Below are positions 1 through 12,268 of a stretch of 64,000 nt of DNA, piece after piece (position 1 is the stretch's first letter; each line of letters begins with the position of its first letter). Position numbers and translations under genes: made by a program. The notes below the pieces were generated by a model. It was not told the origin of the DNA. It searched no databases and was given only the letters and a program-made list of their open reading frames with translations. The DNA is from Synanceia verrucosa (lineage: Eukaryota; Chordata; Actinopteri; Perciformes; Synanceiidae): positions 6,825,454 through 6,889,453 of the forward strand of contig CM056563.1 of NCBI GenBank assembly GCA_029721515.1, given 5' to 3'.

Positions 1-1936
1 GGTGAGTGTGTGCTTGCAGGAGTTTGTAGTAAATGGCGGCATGGTCGTGTCTGGCACAGAAAATGAATAGTCTGCAGAGCCATCTGTCTGTGCGTCAGAC
101 AGTAAATGCTTTCTCGTCTGTGTAAAACAGTCAAAATAGTCAAAAGACTACATTTCTGGGTCTGTGCGGGTCGAACCCCATCATCATGCTTCCATGGTTT
201 TACTTCTTTTTATCGATGTGGAGCTAACCAGCTCTAGAGAGACTGAAGTGACTCACCATTCACCCTCTTGCTTTCTTCCTTTGCTTGTTTTGCTTTGGGT
301 GGCATGAGGATTTAATCAGGAAGTAGTTTGTCCTCCAACACTGTTTGTTTTCTCATCCAGGTCAGACAAAATAAACCTTGAATGTCAAACTGAGACTTTG
401 CATCTTAAAACTCTTTAAACCCAGTTTGTCCTGCAGCATCTATTCACATTAACATGCAAAGTTGTCTTATTATGTGCCTCATGAATTAAACAGAAAGGGT
501 GTTAAAAGAAACGTCCCACATTTTATTTGCATTCTTGTTGAGCACTGGATGAGAAGATGAATTCCTCTGGCACATCTGTCCAGCAGGTAGTTAGCCAGTG
601 TGAACAGAGTTAGGCTAGCTGTTTCCCTTTATTTCCAGCCCTTGTGCTAAGCTAAGCTAACCAGCTACTTTACATACCGTACATGAGTGGTGTCAATGTT
701 CTCTTCTAACTCTTAATAAAAGTGAACTAGGCTAATTTCAATGTTGAACCATTCCGTCAATAGTTCAGAGAGAACACGGAAAAACAGATATAAATAGTAT
801 AAAATAAAATTTGGCTTGTAATACCTGATGAAGCATGTATTGCTATCTAGTTGCCATCGGGCCCTTTTTGTACTGTTGTATATGATCGTATCTCATACAT
901 ATTGCTACTAATAATGAGAAAATGTAAGCGAGCAAATCCCCCTGCAGGGATATGTGCTGTGCTTACAGAGAATATTGTTTGCCACCCCCCAGCCTGTGCC
1001 ACCATGCTGCTGAGATGAAAGCAGAGGTAAAAGGCAAAGATATAAAAGGTGCACCTGTAGAGAGAGCAATGCAAAGTGTGACGCACTGCGTTTCCTTTGT
1101 CAGTCTTTTCTAGCTTACTACAATACAGACAGTGCTGGTGACAGGAAGTCAAGGTATGAGGGGAGGATAATTAGAGAGTATGTGACATCACGCTGTGTGT
1201 CACCAACCAGGCTGATATTTTACTGTCATGCTGCTGACATATTCTGTCAGTGGTGTCAACACACTGTGTTTACTGTGTTGTAATGTGTCCTCTTTCAGAC
1301 ACATCACAACACAGACTGAAAAATAGAGACAGTCAACGGTCTCCTTTGTGTTTTCTTCTTGTGGCTCTGGTCTGTGCTTTAAAGCCATGTAGCTCTGATC
1401 TGAGGGGTTGACAGATAACTGGACTAAAGGCTGAGTCATGATGAGTCACTTCTGAGAAGAAACCAGAGACAGACATGTACCTAAGTCTCAAAAATCCTAG
1501 TCTATAGTGCCCGAATCAAGACTTTTGGGGACATAAAGTCATTTATAAACATTCACTAAAAACATAAATGATATTCTTTCCAGGCTTAGACACTCATCCA
1601 CTACAATGACTGAAACTATGTGTGCTTCTTTTGCAACTTGTCATAGTGCTAGCAGTCTGCTGTCCTGCAGGTGAAGTGAGGGCATGATGACCTTATTAAG
1701 CACAATTCACCTTTACATGAAGAAAAATGGTTTTATATGAAAACTGTTATTATTTTGCATATTGGGAACTTGTCACAGTTGCACTTTGCTAGCACTGCAG
1801 CATATGGTCATATCCTGTGAAAGCGGCTCAGACTCCAAAACACATTTTTTGTTTGTTGATTAACTGGAGGCTCACACATCCATAGCTGACATGTTTACTG
1901 ATGCCAATGGAAATTACCACCAATCCCATTATAAAA

Positions 1937-1941
<5 letters not shown>

Positions 1942-1967
<26 letters not shown>

Positions 1968-2055
1968 TACGTATATATATACGTATATATATACGTATAT
2001 ATACTGTCGTATATATATACGTATATATATATATATATATATACGTGCATACGTG
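1942..2055. repeat. (TA)n microsatellite with TACG interruptions
   Basis: A tract of alternating TA interrupted at regular intervals by ACG (TATATATACG). It abuts the hairpin at 2058-2163. The TA/CG alternation is purely purine-pyrimidine. Confidence 0.9.
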
Positions 2056-2057
2056 AT

Positions 2058-2078
2058 GTGAACACGTGGCATGTACTT

Positions 2079-2142
<64 letters not shown>

Positions 2143-2163
2143 AAGTACATGCCACGTGTTCAC
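2058..2163. repeat. 106-bp near-perfect palindrome (hairpin/cruciform)
   Basis: The left arm starts GTGAACACGTGGCATGTACT at 2058 and runs through TACACACACATACAT into (AT)n. The right arm, ending at 2163, is its reverse complement, differing by one extra CA dinucleotide. The arms are about 50 bases each, so single strands could fold into one long hairpin. Each arm contains a CACGTG E-box. No TSD was identified, so it is not shown to be a transposon. Confidence 0.85.
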
Positions 2164-3280
2164 AAAGTTCAGTGTCACATTATAAACATACTATTCCTCT
2201 TGTGTGTCACAAAAGTACTCAAAGTTTGAGCCAGCAGCTACGAGCTAAGCATGCTAGTGCAGCTAATCAGGCAGATGCTAACAGCTAACAGGTAAAGCAC
2301 TATGTAGGAGTGAGCAAGTCTCCACAGACCTGAAGATAAAACTAAAAGGAAGTGGTTAAACAGTGTCAGCTGACTGCAGACCAGCCAACATCATGAAGAC
2401 TCTGGTCTAAGAGACGTAGTCCAGTTGGCTTGTCGTGAATTTCAATCATTTTGCAAACAATCATTGTTAATATGATTTGGAAAACTGCTGTGAAGTGGAA
2501 AATAGAAGAACTTTAATGTATAATAAAAAAATTCTGCGATTAATTGTGATTTCTAAATACAAACCATGATCTTATTTCTAACCTTAATCCAGTAAACCTA
2601 GCCAATCAAACAAATTTTTCAGGTCAGAAACATTAAACACGTCCATGGATTGCAAAGTTTATTCTGGTGACTGAGCTTCACAGGAGGAACCAGATCCATG
2701 TAAATAGGCACGGGAACACAAGCATTCAAAACCAAGAGGTCCCAGACCCAGTTCTGGCAGGATGTGGCACAAATCAAGCCCTGGTTTTGTTTTGCCTTTG
2801 TAATCATGATGCAATGAATTGTACAAATGAGCACCATGGTTTCAGACACTGGCAAGCACTTCACTTCACTTTGCTCTGTGCAGTCACATCCTGCTGATTC
2901 TGTGTCTGTTTATCAAAACATTAAGTGGAGAACCTGTGGTCCGGATGCTGCAGAGCCCACTTTGAAGAGGCCAGTGAGATTTAATGAATCTGCCTCTGTG
3001 TGAATTGCCTGAAAATGTCTGGGGCTCCTTTAACAGGCGAGTTGGCGTGCTGACAGACAGGCAGATGTTCAAACAGAGCATGCATTCTTCTTTTGTGAGG
3101 AGGGGGATGCTGTGTTTGGCCGCTTTTAAAGCAGGCATGATGTGATGGAGATAGGAAGCAAGCTGTGCGACCGGTTTGTAGTGTTTCGGTCAGGCAGGCA
3201 GAGGGGACAGATTTTACATATCAAACCCTGGGAGAGTGTGAATATCAGGCCTGGCAATCTAGACTCATAAGTAATGACTT

Positions 3281-5515
3281 CAGTGTTTCCCCTATATGCA
3301 CCTAGCAGTGGCTGACCGTCACTGCTGAAAATGGACCTCCACTGCTGATTTTTTTTTTTTTTTGAGGATAGAGGAGAGGTGGAGAGTGGTCTCAGTCTTG
3401 TCTCTTTAGAAACTAACGTTAAATCATTTTGCACTATGGACACTTCATATCCAGGTCAATCACACACCTGTTTGAAATGATTCATGAAAATAAATCACAA
3501 ACCACAGTGGGCCAATTATAGAGACTATGAAGCCTGTTACGCTTTCTTATAGCTGTTAGAATAATGAACTTTAATATAACAATTTTGGCTGCCAGTATCC
3601 CTGGATCTATTGTCATAATTATCATTGTCCCTGTCAAAGAAACTTTGCAAGCAGTCTTCTTTGCTACATACATATCATCCAGATATACTGTTACCTGTTG
3701 ATGCAGGTAATTCTGCACGTCTCAGCATACACCAAAACGGAGGTAAAGTTAGACTAGGTTTGGAGAGGGTGCAATGAGAAACGTTGAGCTAGGGCTGTGC
3801 GTGGTATAAATACGCAGTATTTGCAGTAGACGGTAGAAAATTTGGCCCACAGCGGAGATGTGCGCAGTACTGTCCTACCATCGATGACGTTATCTCCTCA
3901 GAGAGAAAATGGTTGCAAGAACAGAGACAACAGAGAAGGATGATTTCTCACGTGATTTGGACGTGGTTTGGCTTAAAAATTTGGATGTGGAGCAGAAAAA
4001 AAGTTATTTGCAAGATTTGTAGAGTAACTGTAGAAGACAAGCAGCAGCTAAACTCTCAAAGGTTTCATTTTTTTGAATTAGCGAGAACATATGCCTGTAA
4101 GTAATGTTGGTTGTCGTATGTTCTATTCTGTTTGTGTTGAATATAGCCATTTGTTTCACAAGTTACAATGATCGTGGTTGCGATGCTAATTTGTTAGCAC
4201 ATCTATGGCATTTTCCATTATGTGTGGACTTTGTGTAGGGCTAATACTGAAGGCAGTACTATTGTGTGAACAATGTGATGTTACTTTTTTTTCTACAATT
4301 ATAGTTTTGTTCAATACATTTTCTTAAAGGAATATTCTTGACTTTTATGTTATTTAATAATTTAAAAACAACTTCCTGCTTGAATGCTTTGAATGGGCTA
4401 TGGTAACCATTAAGAAACTGTTATGCTGTAATTTACATACCAAAGTATACCGTGATATATACCGTCTGCCATCTATGGTTCAAATTATACCGTGGTATAA
4501 ATTTTAGCCTATATCGCCCACCCCTACGTTGAGCTTACTTGATAATGTCAACACATTGAGTTTAATAAGCACCATGAAGCAAGCAACATTGTTCACAGAT
4601 TCAGGATTATCATTAATCGAAGGGAAAACAGTCCTGCAGCTTCATGTGAGTATCGCACAGTAACATTACAGCAAACACAGTTATTTGATAGAAATATCAA
4701 GGAAACACAAAAGCCTATATATTGTATCAGCTTGATACAAAGATTGTAGGTATTCCACATGCTCCGTTTACTATTTTCCTGTAGCGGAACAGGATTATGC
4801 TGCATTCCTGACAAAATCAGAGGTCAGAAGTTTCAACTGGTAATTTTCGACCTCTGATTTCCAGGTGCATGCCATTCGCAATGTTGTGTGGCATCAGAGA
4901 ATCTCTGTAAAGTCGGGATAAATGGATTTGTGCCAAGTTCACAAGTAAGGACGAGCGTACTTTTTCTAGAAGGAGGTCAGAAAATTCCTACTGTCTCGAA
5001 CTCAGCATTACTATGTGTGAGGGCCACTGTGATGCACGAAAGCTGTTTAATCTCAGTTACTGACCGATTGACTTACTTCACAGAGATAGTGACGTTAGCC
5101 TACACATCATTTGGATAGGACTGCCTTAAACATCATTGTGATGGGGACAGGGGAGGGAGTGGGAAGATGCGAGATGTGGACTGTTGTAATATTTGTGTGA
5201 TGTGATTTTACTGTATATATTTAGTTGTTAATATATTCTTTTTTAAATTATTGTCAATAATTGTTGTAAAGTTTATACTTTTATTGTATTTAATAAAAGT
5301 GTATTTTCCTGAAGCTTGAGACACCTCATATGCAAGCTAGACAGACATTTACCCTGCTCATTACTGTGCACAAAAGTACTGTCATGCACTTAAGCTTGAA
5401 GATCCACTCTGGTGCCAACAGACACATAGAAACCTCCCTGCAGAGTGCACTTTGCACTTTGCACTTTGCGAACTCTCACCTCCACTGCTACAACTCCATC
5501 CTAGGGGAAACACTG
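3281..5515. mobile_element. non-autonomous TIR DNA transposon (hAT-like ends), carrying a nested insertion
   Basis: The left end CAGTGTTTCCCCTA (3281-3294) is the exact inverse of the right end TAGGGGAAACACTG (5502-5515), and AGCAGTGG recurs inside both ends. GACTT flanks both sides (3276-3280 and 5516-5520), consistent with a 5-bp target duplication; an 8-bp one is not seen. The interior has no transposase and includes three tandem TTTGCAC units near the right end. A separate element occupies 3790-4526. The superfamily is inferred from the CAGNG start. Confidence 0.6.
3790..4526 (+). mobile_element. hAT-like element with perfect 8-bp TSD and a BED-finger relic
   Basis: CGTTGAGC occurs immediately left (3782-3789) and right (4527-4534), a perfect 8-bp duplication typical of hAT. 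The ends are imperfect inverted repeats: TAGGGCTGTGCGTGGTATA and, from the right, TAGGGGTGGGCGATATAGGC. Inside, an ATG at 3908 opens a frame reading VVWLKNLDVEQKK. One base out of frame it continues VICKICRVTVEDKQ, the start of a BED-type zinc finger as found in hAT transposases. The catalytic part is missing, so the copy is a frameshifted, internally deleted derivative. Confidence 0.85.
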
Positions 5516-6888
5516 GACTTACTGACTTACTTTAAACTTCATTGTTCACATTGTGGAAAATTGTCCAAACTGTAAGTAAGAGGTAAGAGGAGAGAGGCTC
5601 TGTGAGGAACTTGATTCAAGATACAGGAGAGAGCTACAGAAGAGCTGTGCTGAAGACAAATTTATACAACAAGAGTGAAGTGAAGCCACTTTATTCCCAG
5701 TTGACTTACATTAGGATTACTAATGAACAGAAATGATCTTTGTATGTTTATGACACAAGATGATTTATCAGACTTGATTTGAATAAAGTTGCTAAAATTC
5801 TGTTGTGTCAACTTTAATATTACATTTTTAACCTTTTTAACATTTTTTTGTGTATTTTACATCAAATCTACAATTATTACTTAGTTGGCATTTATACAAT
5901 TTTAACAAATGAAATTTATATTGAAATCACTCATGTTTATTACCAAAATACATGAAATCATTCCTGTAACAATTTCCCTTTGTAAATGTAAGCATGGTTT
6001 AAATTTAAACCTGTAAATAAACTGAAAATACATCAAGGAATAAAGTTGTGATTTCAAATACATATGAGATTCAATTTATGTGACTTATCATTTTGCATTT
6101 TACCCACATGGCATAATGAGACAATAATAATGAAGTGCTTCCATTTCCAATTAATTCTGCAAAGAAATAGAAAAAAATATTATTTTCTGAAGTATTTCAC
6201 ATCTAGGTGTTAACAAAAGGACCCAGTTTCTTTTCAAGGTCTTTAAAGACTCCGAACAACCACATGTGTCTAATTGTTGATCCAAGTTTGACAAACCTTG
6301 AGGGACTTTAACTACCAAACTCCTGCAGACCATCATGACTGTTATATATTATATTACTCACTGAGAAAATTCTATTTACCTATTTTATTTGTGACCAATG
6401 ATGGAAACATCACCATGCTGACAATGTTGTCGCCTCCTCTACTTCCTTAAATTGACTGACAAATTGTCAGTCTGAGCTGTTTTCAGCCTCTGCTTTTGAC
6501 CCTGACACTGATGTCTCCACAGGTTAAAAATACCTGGAATATGAATACTTAATAACAAGACAAGGCATGGAGAGGCTCATTAGGAGCCCATCTCACTGAC
6601 TTCCCCTCACTATCCTCCAACTCACATCTGCCTTTGACAAGTTAACTCCAAAATGAGGGAGTTTATAAAGTTCTAAATGGTAAAGGGCACCAGTTCTCTG
6701 TTCAGTCTTAACTAAACAGAGAACATCAGTCTTTCCCATCAGACAGAAAGGTTTGTAGATGTTTTGATATTTAGCAGATTCATTTACAATCCACAGTGAG
6801 ACATGTTTGTGTGCACACACTGTGAATGAATGGATAATTAGGCCACTTGTGGCGTCTAAAAGGGAAAAGTGGCTGACTGAACTACCTC

Positions 6889-6913
6889 ACACACACACAC
6901 ACACACACACACA
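6889..6913. repeat. (CA)n microsatellite
   Basis: About 12 uninterrupted CA units. Confidence 0.95.
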
Positions 6914-8004
6914 AAATAAACAAATGCAGCAGCTGTCAATCAAATGTAAGCCACTTCTTTGCACCACTGTCACCACGGCAACATGTGAGTCTCTTGCAGT
7001 GGAGGTGGAAGTGCAGAGCTGAGGTCAATATGCGCCCTGTCTTTTACCCACACACATTTAGCATTCAGCATTTAAACTATGAAGTGTGTGTCTGTAGTGC
7101 TGTGTGCAGATGAGTTGAACCGCTGATCTAAACTGCAGATATCAAGTGTGTCATTGATGATTTATTCCTTCTCATCCATGCACACTAAACCTGTGGGAAA
7201 CAAAGGGGGAAGAAAGATATCAAATAACATGAGCACTCATCTTTCTAGTGTTTTAATTTGAACGTGTCTGCTTTACACTGGAGACAACCACTGTTTGAAA
7301 ATCATGAATGGCTGACTGCATTGATTTCTTCATGCCTATATTACCATAATACTCAACCGTGGGCCATATGTGGGGAGTGTGTAAAATATTGGTTGTTTAA
7401 GGCGAGCATCTGTGAGCGGACTGAAGTGCTGGAGTGAAGCACAGTCCCAGCGTCCTCTGGGGACGTCCCTGTCACTGCTCTGCTTAACGTAACTTGGCTA
7501 AAGATCGAAGGACAGATCAATACCTGTCTCTCTGCCGCAACCCTTCCCATGACGTGCAATGCAATATGATGCCTAGAGGCTGAGATAATCACTTTCTCTG
7601 CAGGGACAGCTGGTGTCAGGACGGGCTGAAGATGGAGGTCCATCTCGAGAAGTTTGGTGCAGACCAAGCACAATGACCTGGTGTCCCCGTCATGAGGAAT
7701 CAATAGCTGTGAGCTCTAATCCACTTTCAGACAAACAGCAGGATGTGCGCTTTATTATAGAGAATTGTACGCTGTTGGCATCTGTCCTGTGTTGGGAAGG
7801 ATTTGGTCTGTCTGTGTTAAATTAAAGCTAACTCCACTCAGCTGGCTGCAGGGCATCATGGTTGCAAAGTATAATATCCAGTCAGATTTGTTTCCAGTTA
7901 TGTACTTTGTTTTGTACCAATTCTACCTGAGCCAGCGTGTAAATATACTGTGCAGAAGGGCTGGGCAACACGGCTGAAATCAATAGTATGCTCTCAATAG
8001 GAAT

Positions 8005-8362
8005 ATCCATCCATCCATTTTCTACCACTTATCCTCACTTAGGGTCGTGGGGGGGCTGGAGCCTATCCCAGCTGTCTTAGGGTGAAAGGCAGGGTACATC
8101 CTGGACAAGTCTCCAGTTCATCACAGGACACATAGAGACAGACAACCACTCACACTCACATTTTCACCTACGGTCAATTTAAATTATCCAATTTACCTAA
8201 TCCCCATGCATGTTTTGGATGGTGGGAGGAAGCCAGAGTACCAGAGAGAACCCACGCAGACATGGGAAGAACATGCAAACTCCACACAGAAAGGCCCTGG
8301 GCCGGGAGTTGAACCCGGTACCTTCTTGCTGTGAGGCGACAGTGTTAACCACTGCACCACCA
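8005..8362 (-). mobile_element. tRNA-headed SINE, nearly full length
   Basis: Read on the minus strand, the head is ATGGTGGTGCAGTGGTTAAC ... GGGTTCAACTCCCGG, resembling tRNA A and B boxes of a pol III promoter. A body shared with many teleost repeats follows (TTTGCATGTTCTTCCCATG), and the tail ends ATGGATGGATGGAT. The family name is not asserted. A second copy, split by another element, lies at 18808-20896. Confidence 0.8.
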
Positions 8363-8638
8363 TTTTGCATTATTCTTGTAGCGATATGACAGTATGCAAA
8401 ATCATATATGACCATGGATGGTCATATCACGGCTCATCTCCACATTTCATTTGCTCCATGCAAACTGAAAATGTTGTAGCCGTATAAAACGACTGTTTTT
8501 ATTTCATTGATTTTTTTAATACACCCTTTCATGCATTATAGACACCACAATTAAGAGGCACACAATAAGCAATAACCTCTCTCACACACCCACATACACA
8601 TATCCTGTGGGACTATATGAGTATGATGACAGCAAATA

Positions 8639-8666
8639 GTGTGTGTGTGTGTGTGTGTGTGTGTGT
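8639..8666. repeat. (GT)n microsatellite
   Basis: About 14 GT units. Confidence 0.95.
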
Positions 8667-9166
8667 CAAGGCATCGCACGGACACAGACACTTCCTGTTA
8701 GGAGCCATTCACTGCTCCGCCACCATTGCATTACATTGAATGTTTCCTCTGCCCTGAATGAATTCTCAGACCTGTAAACATGAGTAATGGCCTCCCCCAG
8801 TGCTCCATCTATCCATTTACTGTCTTTTTCCTCGTCCTTATCCATTTACCTCTTTTTGGTTTCTTACCGCTGTTTTACGGCTGCACTCTCCGTTGTGCAC
8901 GATAAGCACTTTTCCTTCTCGGACGTATCGTTTGTCTGATGCCACCTCTTCTGTGAAATTGTACTTGTCGCATGCAGGCGTGCATTTTGACAAAGTATGA
9001 TCACACAAATTCACACGCACACACATTTCCCCATTTCCCACTTCTCACTTCCTCACTTCGCAGCCCCCAGGAAAAGCAGAACTGTTTCTGAGACTTTATT
9101 TGAAATCCATCTCTAGACACAGGAAAGCATTTCACTTTTTAATCATACTCGTCCTTCAATGGACTG

Positions 9167-9168
<2 letters not shown>

Positions 9169-9198
<30 letters not shown>
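9169..9198. repeat. (GT)n microsatellite
   Basis: About 15 GT units. Confidence 0.95.
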
Positions 9199-9201
<3 letters not shown>

Positions 9202-10513
9202 GTGGGGGTTGAAGGGAGAAGTGTGACAGTGATGTGGGCAGTGAGTGAAAGCCAAGAGAATAAAAAGAGACCCCATCATTACACGCAGCCCCTCTGTGCT
9301 TCCATTAGACAGAACAAAATGACCCTTATCACCCTGTCTTCCCTACAGAGACATGATTGGGTTTTCAGGGGAGAATTTCTTAGGACCTAAATTGCATTTG
9401 TTCCGTCTCCTCCCAGTGCTGCCCTGCTCAGCCCACCCCTGCAGCGAACAGTCCATGTCGGCTCCGCTGGAAATGATAATTCCTCTTGTCACACACTAAT
9501 GGTCATCGCGACATAACTGCTTTGCCACATGGAGAATAATAACATGTCATCAACGTATATATGAGGCCAATTTCTTGGAATGCAAGTAGGATGAGGTTGT
9601 GAAATTATTAAGAAAGAGCAGATTGACCCATCAGTCATGAGGACCGTCTGATTGCTTTTTATCCTCTGGTAAGTCTTGACACATAGCTGTGGTTAATCGC
9701 TTCAATTAAAATAATAGAAAGATTCATTCACACAAGCAGGAGGGTAATGTGAGCATGACTGGAAGGGCCCTCAGTGTCAAGGGGTGGGGGGTTGCTGAAA
9801 GCAGCACAAGGATTAGGAAGCCACGAACCAAGTTTTGAAGAACAAATTTTAATGAACACCAGGGCTAAAGAAAAGGGCAACGAATCATCAAGGCTTGAGG
9901 GAAAGAAGGGCTAAACAATAAGGCACTCACAAGGTGGCTCAGAAAATGCTCCTGAAGAGGTAAGTATGAGATTAACTAAAACACGATATATGAAAAAAAG
10001 TGCTTGCAAGCAGGTAAGTATCATGATAACTAATCTAACAAACAAAACCTGACAAATCAGCAAACAAAATGGCAAACTCATAACTGAAAGTGACAACACA
10101 AAATGCATGAAATGGATGAAAACCAACCATCAAATACAAGACCATTCATAGAAAAGGTAATTAAACACAGGTGGAATCAATCAGGGTGAGGCCTGACATT
10201 CACAAAGGAGGGAAAATAAACAAAGATAGGAAGTGAAGCAAAACCTAACATTAGAAGACAAGACAGGAAGCAACAAGAAACAAGAAGCACGAAACTTAAC
10301 GACCCACAGGGAATGACACTAGGCAGAAATGAGCTGTGGACCACTATTGATACATTGGGAGTGCATTATTCAGGGTCATGAGAGGACAAGGATCAGTGAT
10401 GCAGGTGGGGAATGAAGGCTGGTCCTGGTGGTCTGATCCAACAGACTCAAGAAGTTAATGCTGGTTCTGGTGCCAGAACACACACCATATGGGGCTGGTT
10501 TAGCAAATATATA

Positions 10514-10920
10514 CACTATATTGCCAAACGTATTCGCTCACCTGCCTTGACTCGCATATGAACATAAGTGACATCCCATTCCTAATCCATAGGGTTCAAT
10601 ATGACGTCTCTGCTCTAATTCATCCCAAAGGTGTTCATCCTATCAGGTTGAGGTCAGGACTCTGTGCAGGCCAGTCAAGTTCATCCACACCAGACTCTGT
10701 CATCCATGTCTTTACGGACCTTGCTTTGTGCACTGGTGCACAGTCATGTTGGAAGAGGAAGGGGCCAGCTCCAAACTGGGAGCGACCCATTCATAAATGT
10801 TTGTAAAAACAGTCTGCATGCCTAGGTGCTTAATTTTATACACCTGTGGACATGGAAGTGATTGGAACACCTGATTCTCATTATTTGGATGGGTGAGCGA
10901 ATACTTTTGGCAATATAGTG
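10514..10920. mobile_element. Tc1/mariner-like MITE (internally deleted)
   Basis: Terminal inverted repeats CACTATATTGCCAAACGTAT (left) and, inverted, CACTATATTGCCAAAAGTAT (right) extend through TCGCTCACC, with TA at both outer edges (10512-10513, 10921-10922) as the target duplication. The interior keeps pieces typical of the teleost Tc1-like family with these ends (CATCCCATTCCTAATCCATA; TTGAGGTCAGGACTCTGTGC), but at about 407 bp most of the transposase gene is gone. Confidence 0.88.
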
Positions 10921-11915
10921 TATATACACATTGCATAGACACATACATATACACATGCTTTGCTGACTGCAGCCTCTATGTCAACTGACAATGACATCAG
11001 TGAGAGAGATATTTCATTCCTTTCACTTGGTTTGGCGAAAACAAAATACCCCCAACAACCCCTTGTCAGAGTGATCAGCATGATGATTAGGATCATTTTG
11101 ACATCAGAGCTATGTGTCAGAGTGTCATTATTGAACTGGACAGACATACAGAGCAAACGAGAGGAATCGAGTGTATGCATAAAGTGAAAGGGTTGGCCAA
11201 ACGAGAGGGGGAGGGTCTCTGTGAGTGCAGTTGAACATTGATTTTCCTGTCTTTGTGCTGCCACTGTGGTGAAATGAAGGCTTAGGTGTTCTTAGTAGTT
11301 TCGATACACTGACCCTGTGATACTGAAGGTGCTCTTTGTGGAGTTAAATTTGTACAGCATGGTGTGTTTATACCAGGATTTAGTTTAGCCCTGAATCTGT
11401 TGCCATACGCTCAGTTTGGTCTTTTAAATTGTTTGAAGACAGCACAGTTCTGGTCTGGGGGTTGTGTATTATAGATCTGATGATACAAATATGACTTAAA
11501 ATACAATCCATGCGTAAATTACTGGATAAATTGATACTAAGCAAAGATTGTGGTTGTGTTAAATTGGAGAGAAGACCACATAATCCATTGTTTGGGTGTG
11601 TTTGTCAGAAATGACGCCTCAACGACCACATTGCTCCCCTGTCTGGAATGATGGGTTGATAATCAGCCCCCAGTCTCCAATAAACACACTTCATGCTTCT
11701 CTCTCAGCAGATACGTAGCTCATTATCCCTTCATTCTCTTATATGCACTTAGAAAACTGTTGCTTGCCAAGGGAACAAATTAGGGCGTTAACAGCACCCT
11801 ATTCAAACTGCATGACACTGCTGGATATTGACATCTGGCAAAACTGTTGCACAAACAACTCTGTTTTTTTTTGGCATACCAATGAAAACACAAGCAAGAG
11901 AAAGATCAAACAGCA

Positions 11916-11921
11916 TTTATT
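11916..11921 (-). terminator. kcnj3: candidate poly(A) signal of kcnj3
   Basis: TTTATT on the plus strand reads AATAAA on the minus strand, about 350 bases beyond the kcnj3 stop codon. It is the first canonical hexamer I noticed in that direction. Mammalian KCNJ3 transcripts usually have longer 3' UTRs, so a more distal site may be used instead. Confidence 0.3.
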
Positions 11922-12268
11922 CATTTTTATATAATTTATATTCGAGTAAAACTAAAATGGACTATTAAGTGTAGTGGTGCATACATGGATTTAGTGTATA
12001 CATGCACAACTCTTGCAGAATGATTAAGTTTGCATGAAGCATGAAGTTTGTCTTTTCTTCTTGTTTTGTGTGTAACAAAGCCTGCATGAATGCCTCTGCT
12101 ATGAAACACAAAAATCACAGTAATTCCAGTAAAGGTTGTGCCTCAAGCCAAAAAAAGATCAATACATTGTTAATAAACCCCCCACTAAAACCCAGTTTTT
12201 TCCCCCATCAAAGCATCGAAAGGTCTCCACATCAGTTTCCATGCGAATGTTCGACTATTGTCTGGGCT

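Larger units (their letters stand above)
1..3280. other. gene-free left edge
   Basis: No convincing coding exon on either strand. Contains the (TA)n tract and palindrome listed separately; short ORFs are at chance level and microsatellite-derived ones are artefacts. The window begins GGTGAGT, which could be the donor of an exon lying to the left, but this cannot be tested. Confidence 0.6.
5516..12268. other. intergenic region downstream of kcnj3
   Basis: AT-rich sequence without a supported gene. Holds three dinucleotide microsatellites, a SINE (8005-8362), a Tc1-like MITE (10514-10920) and, next to kcnj3, its presumed 3' UTR (about 11900-12268). Confidence 0.6.

Noticed and set aside
1..10. 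Donor-like GGTGAGTGTG at the very start, possibly the end of an exon lying outside
   Set aside because: No exon sequence is available to the left, and a single GTGAGT is not evidence.
1895..2155. Tyr/Ile-repeat ORFs
   Set aside because: Direct translation of the (TA)n microsatellite and palindrome.
8280..8362. tRNA gene candidate (A/B-box-like motifs)
   Set aside because: It is the tRNA-derived head of the SINE; no cloverleaf with anticodon and acceptor stem can be drawn.
9780..10330. Possible transposon or LTR fragment (A-rich stretch ending ACCCACAGGGAATGACACT)
   Set aside because: Resembles sequences common in fish genomes, but no inverted or direct terminal repeats or target duplication could be found.
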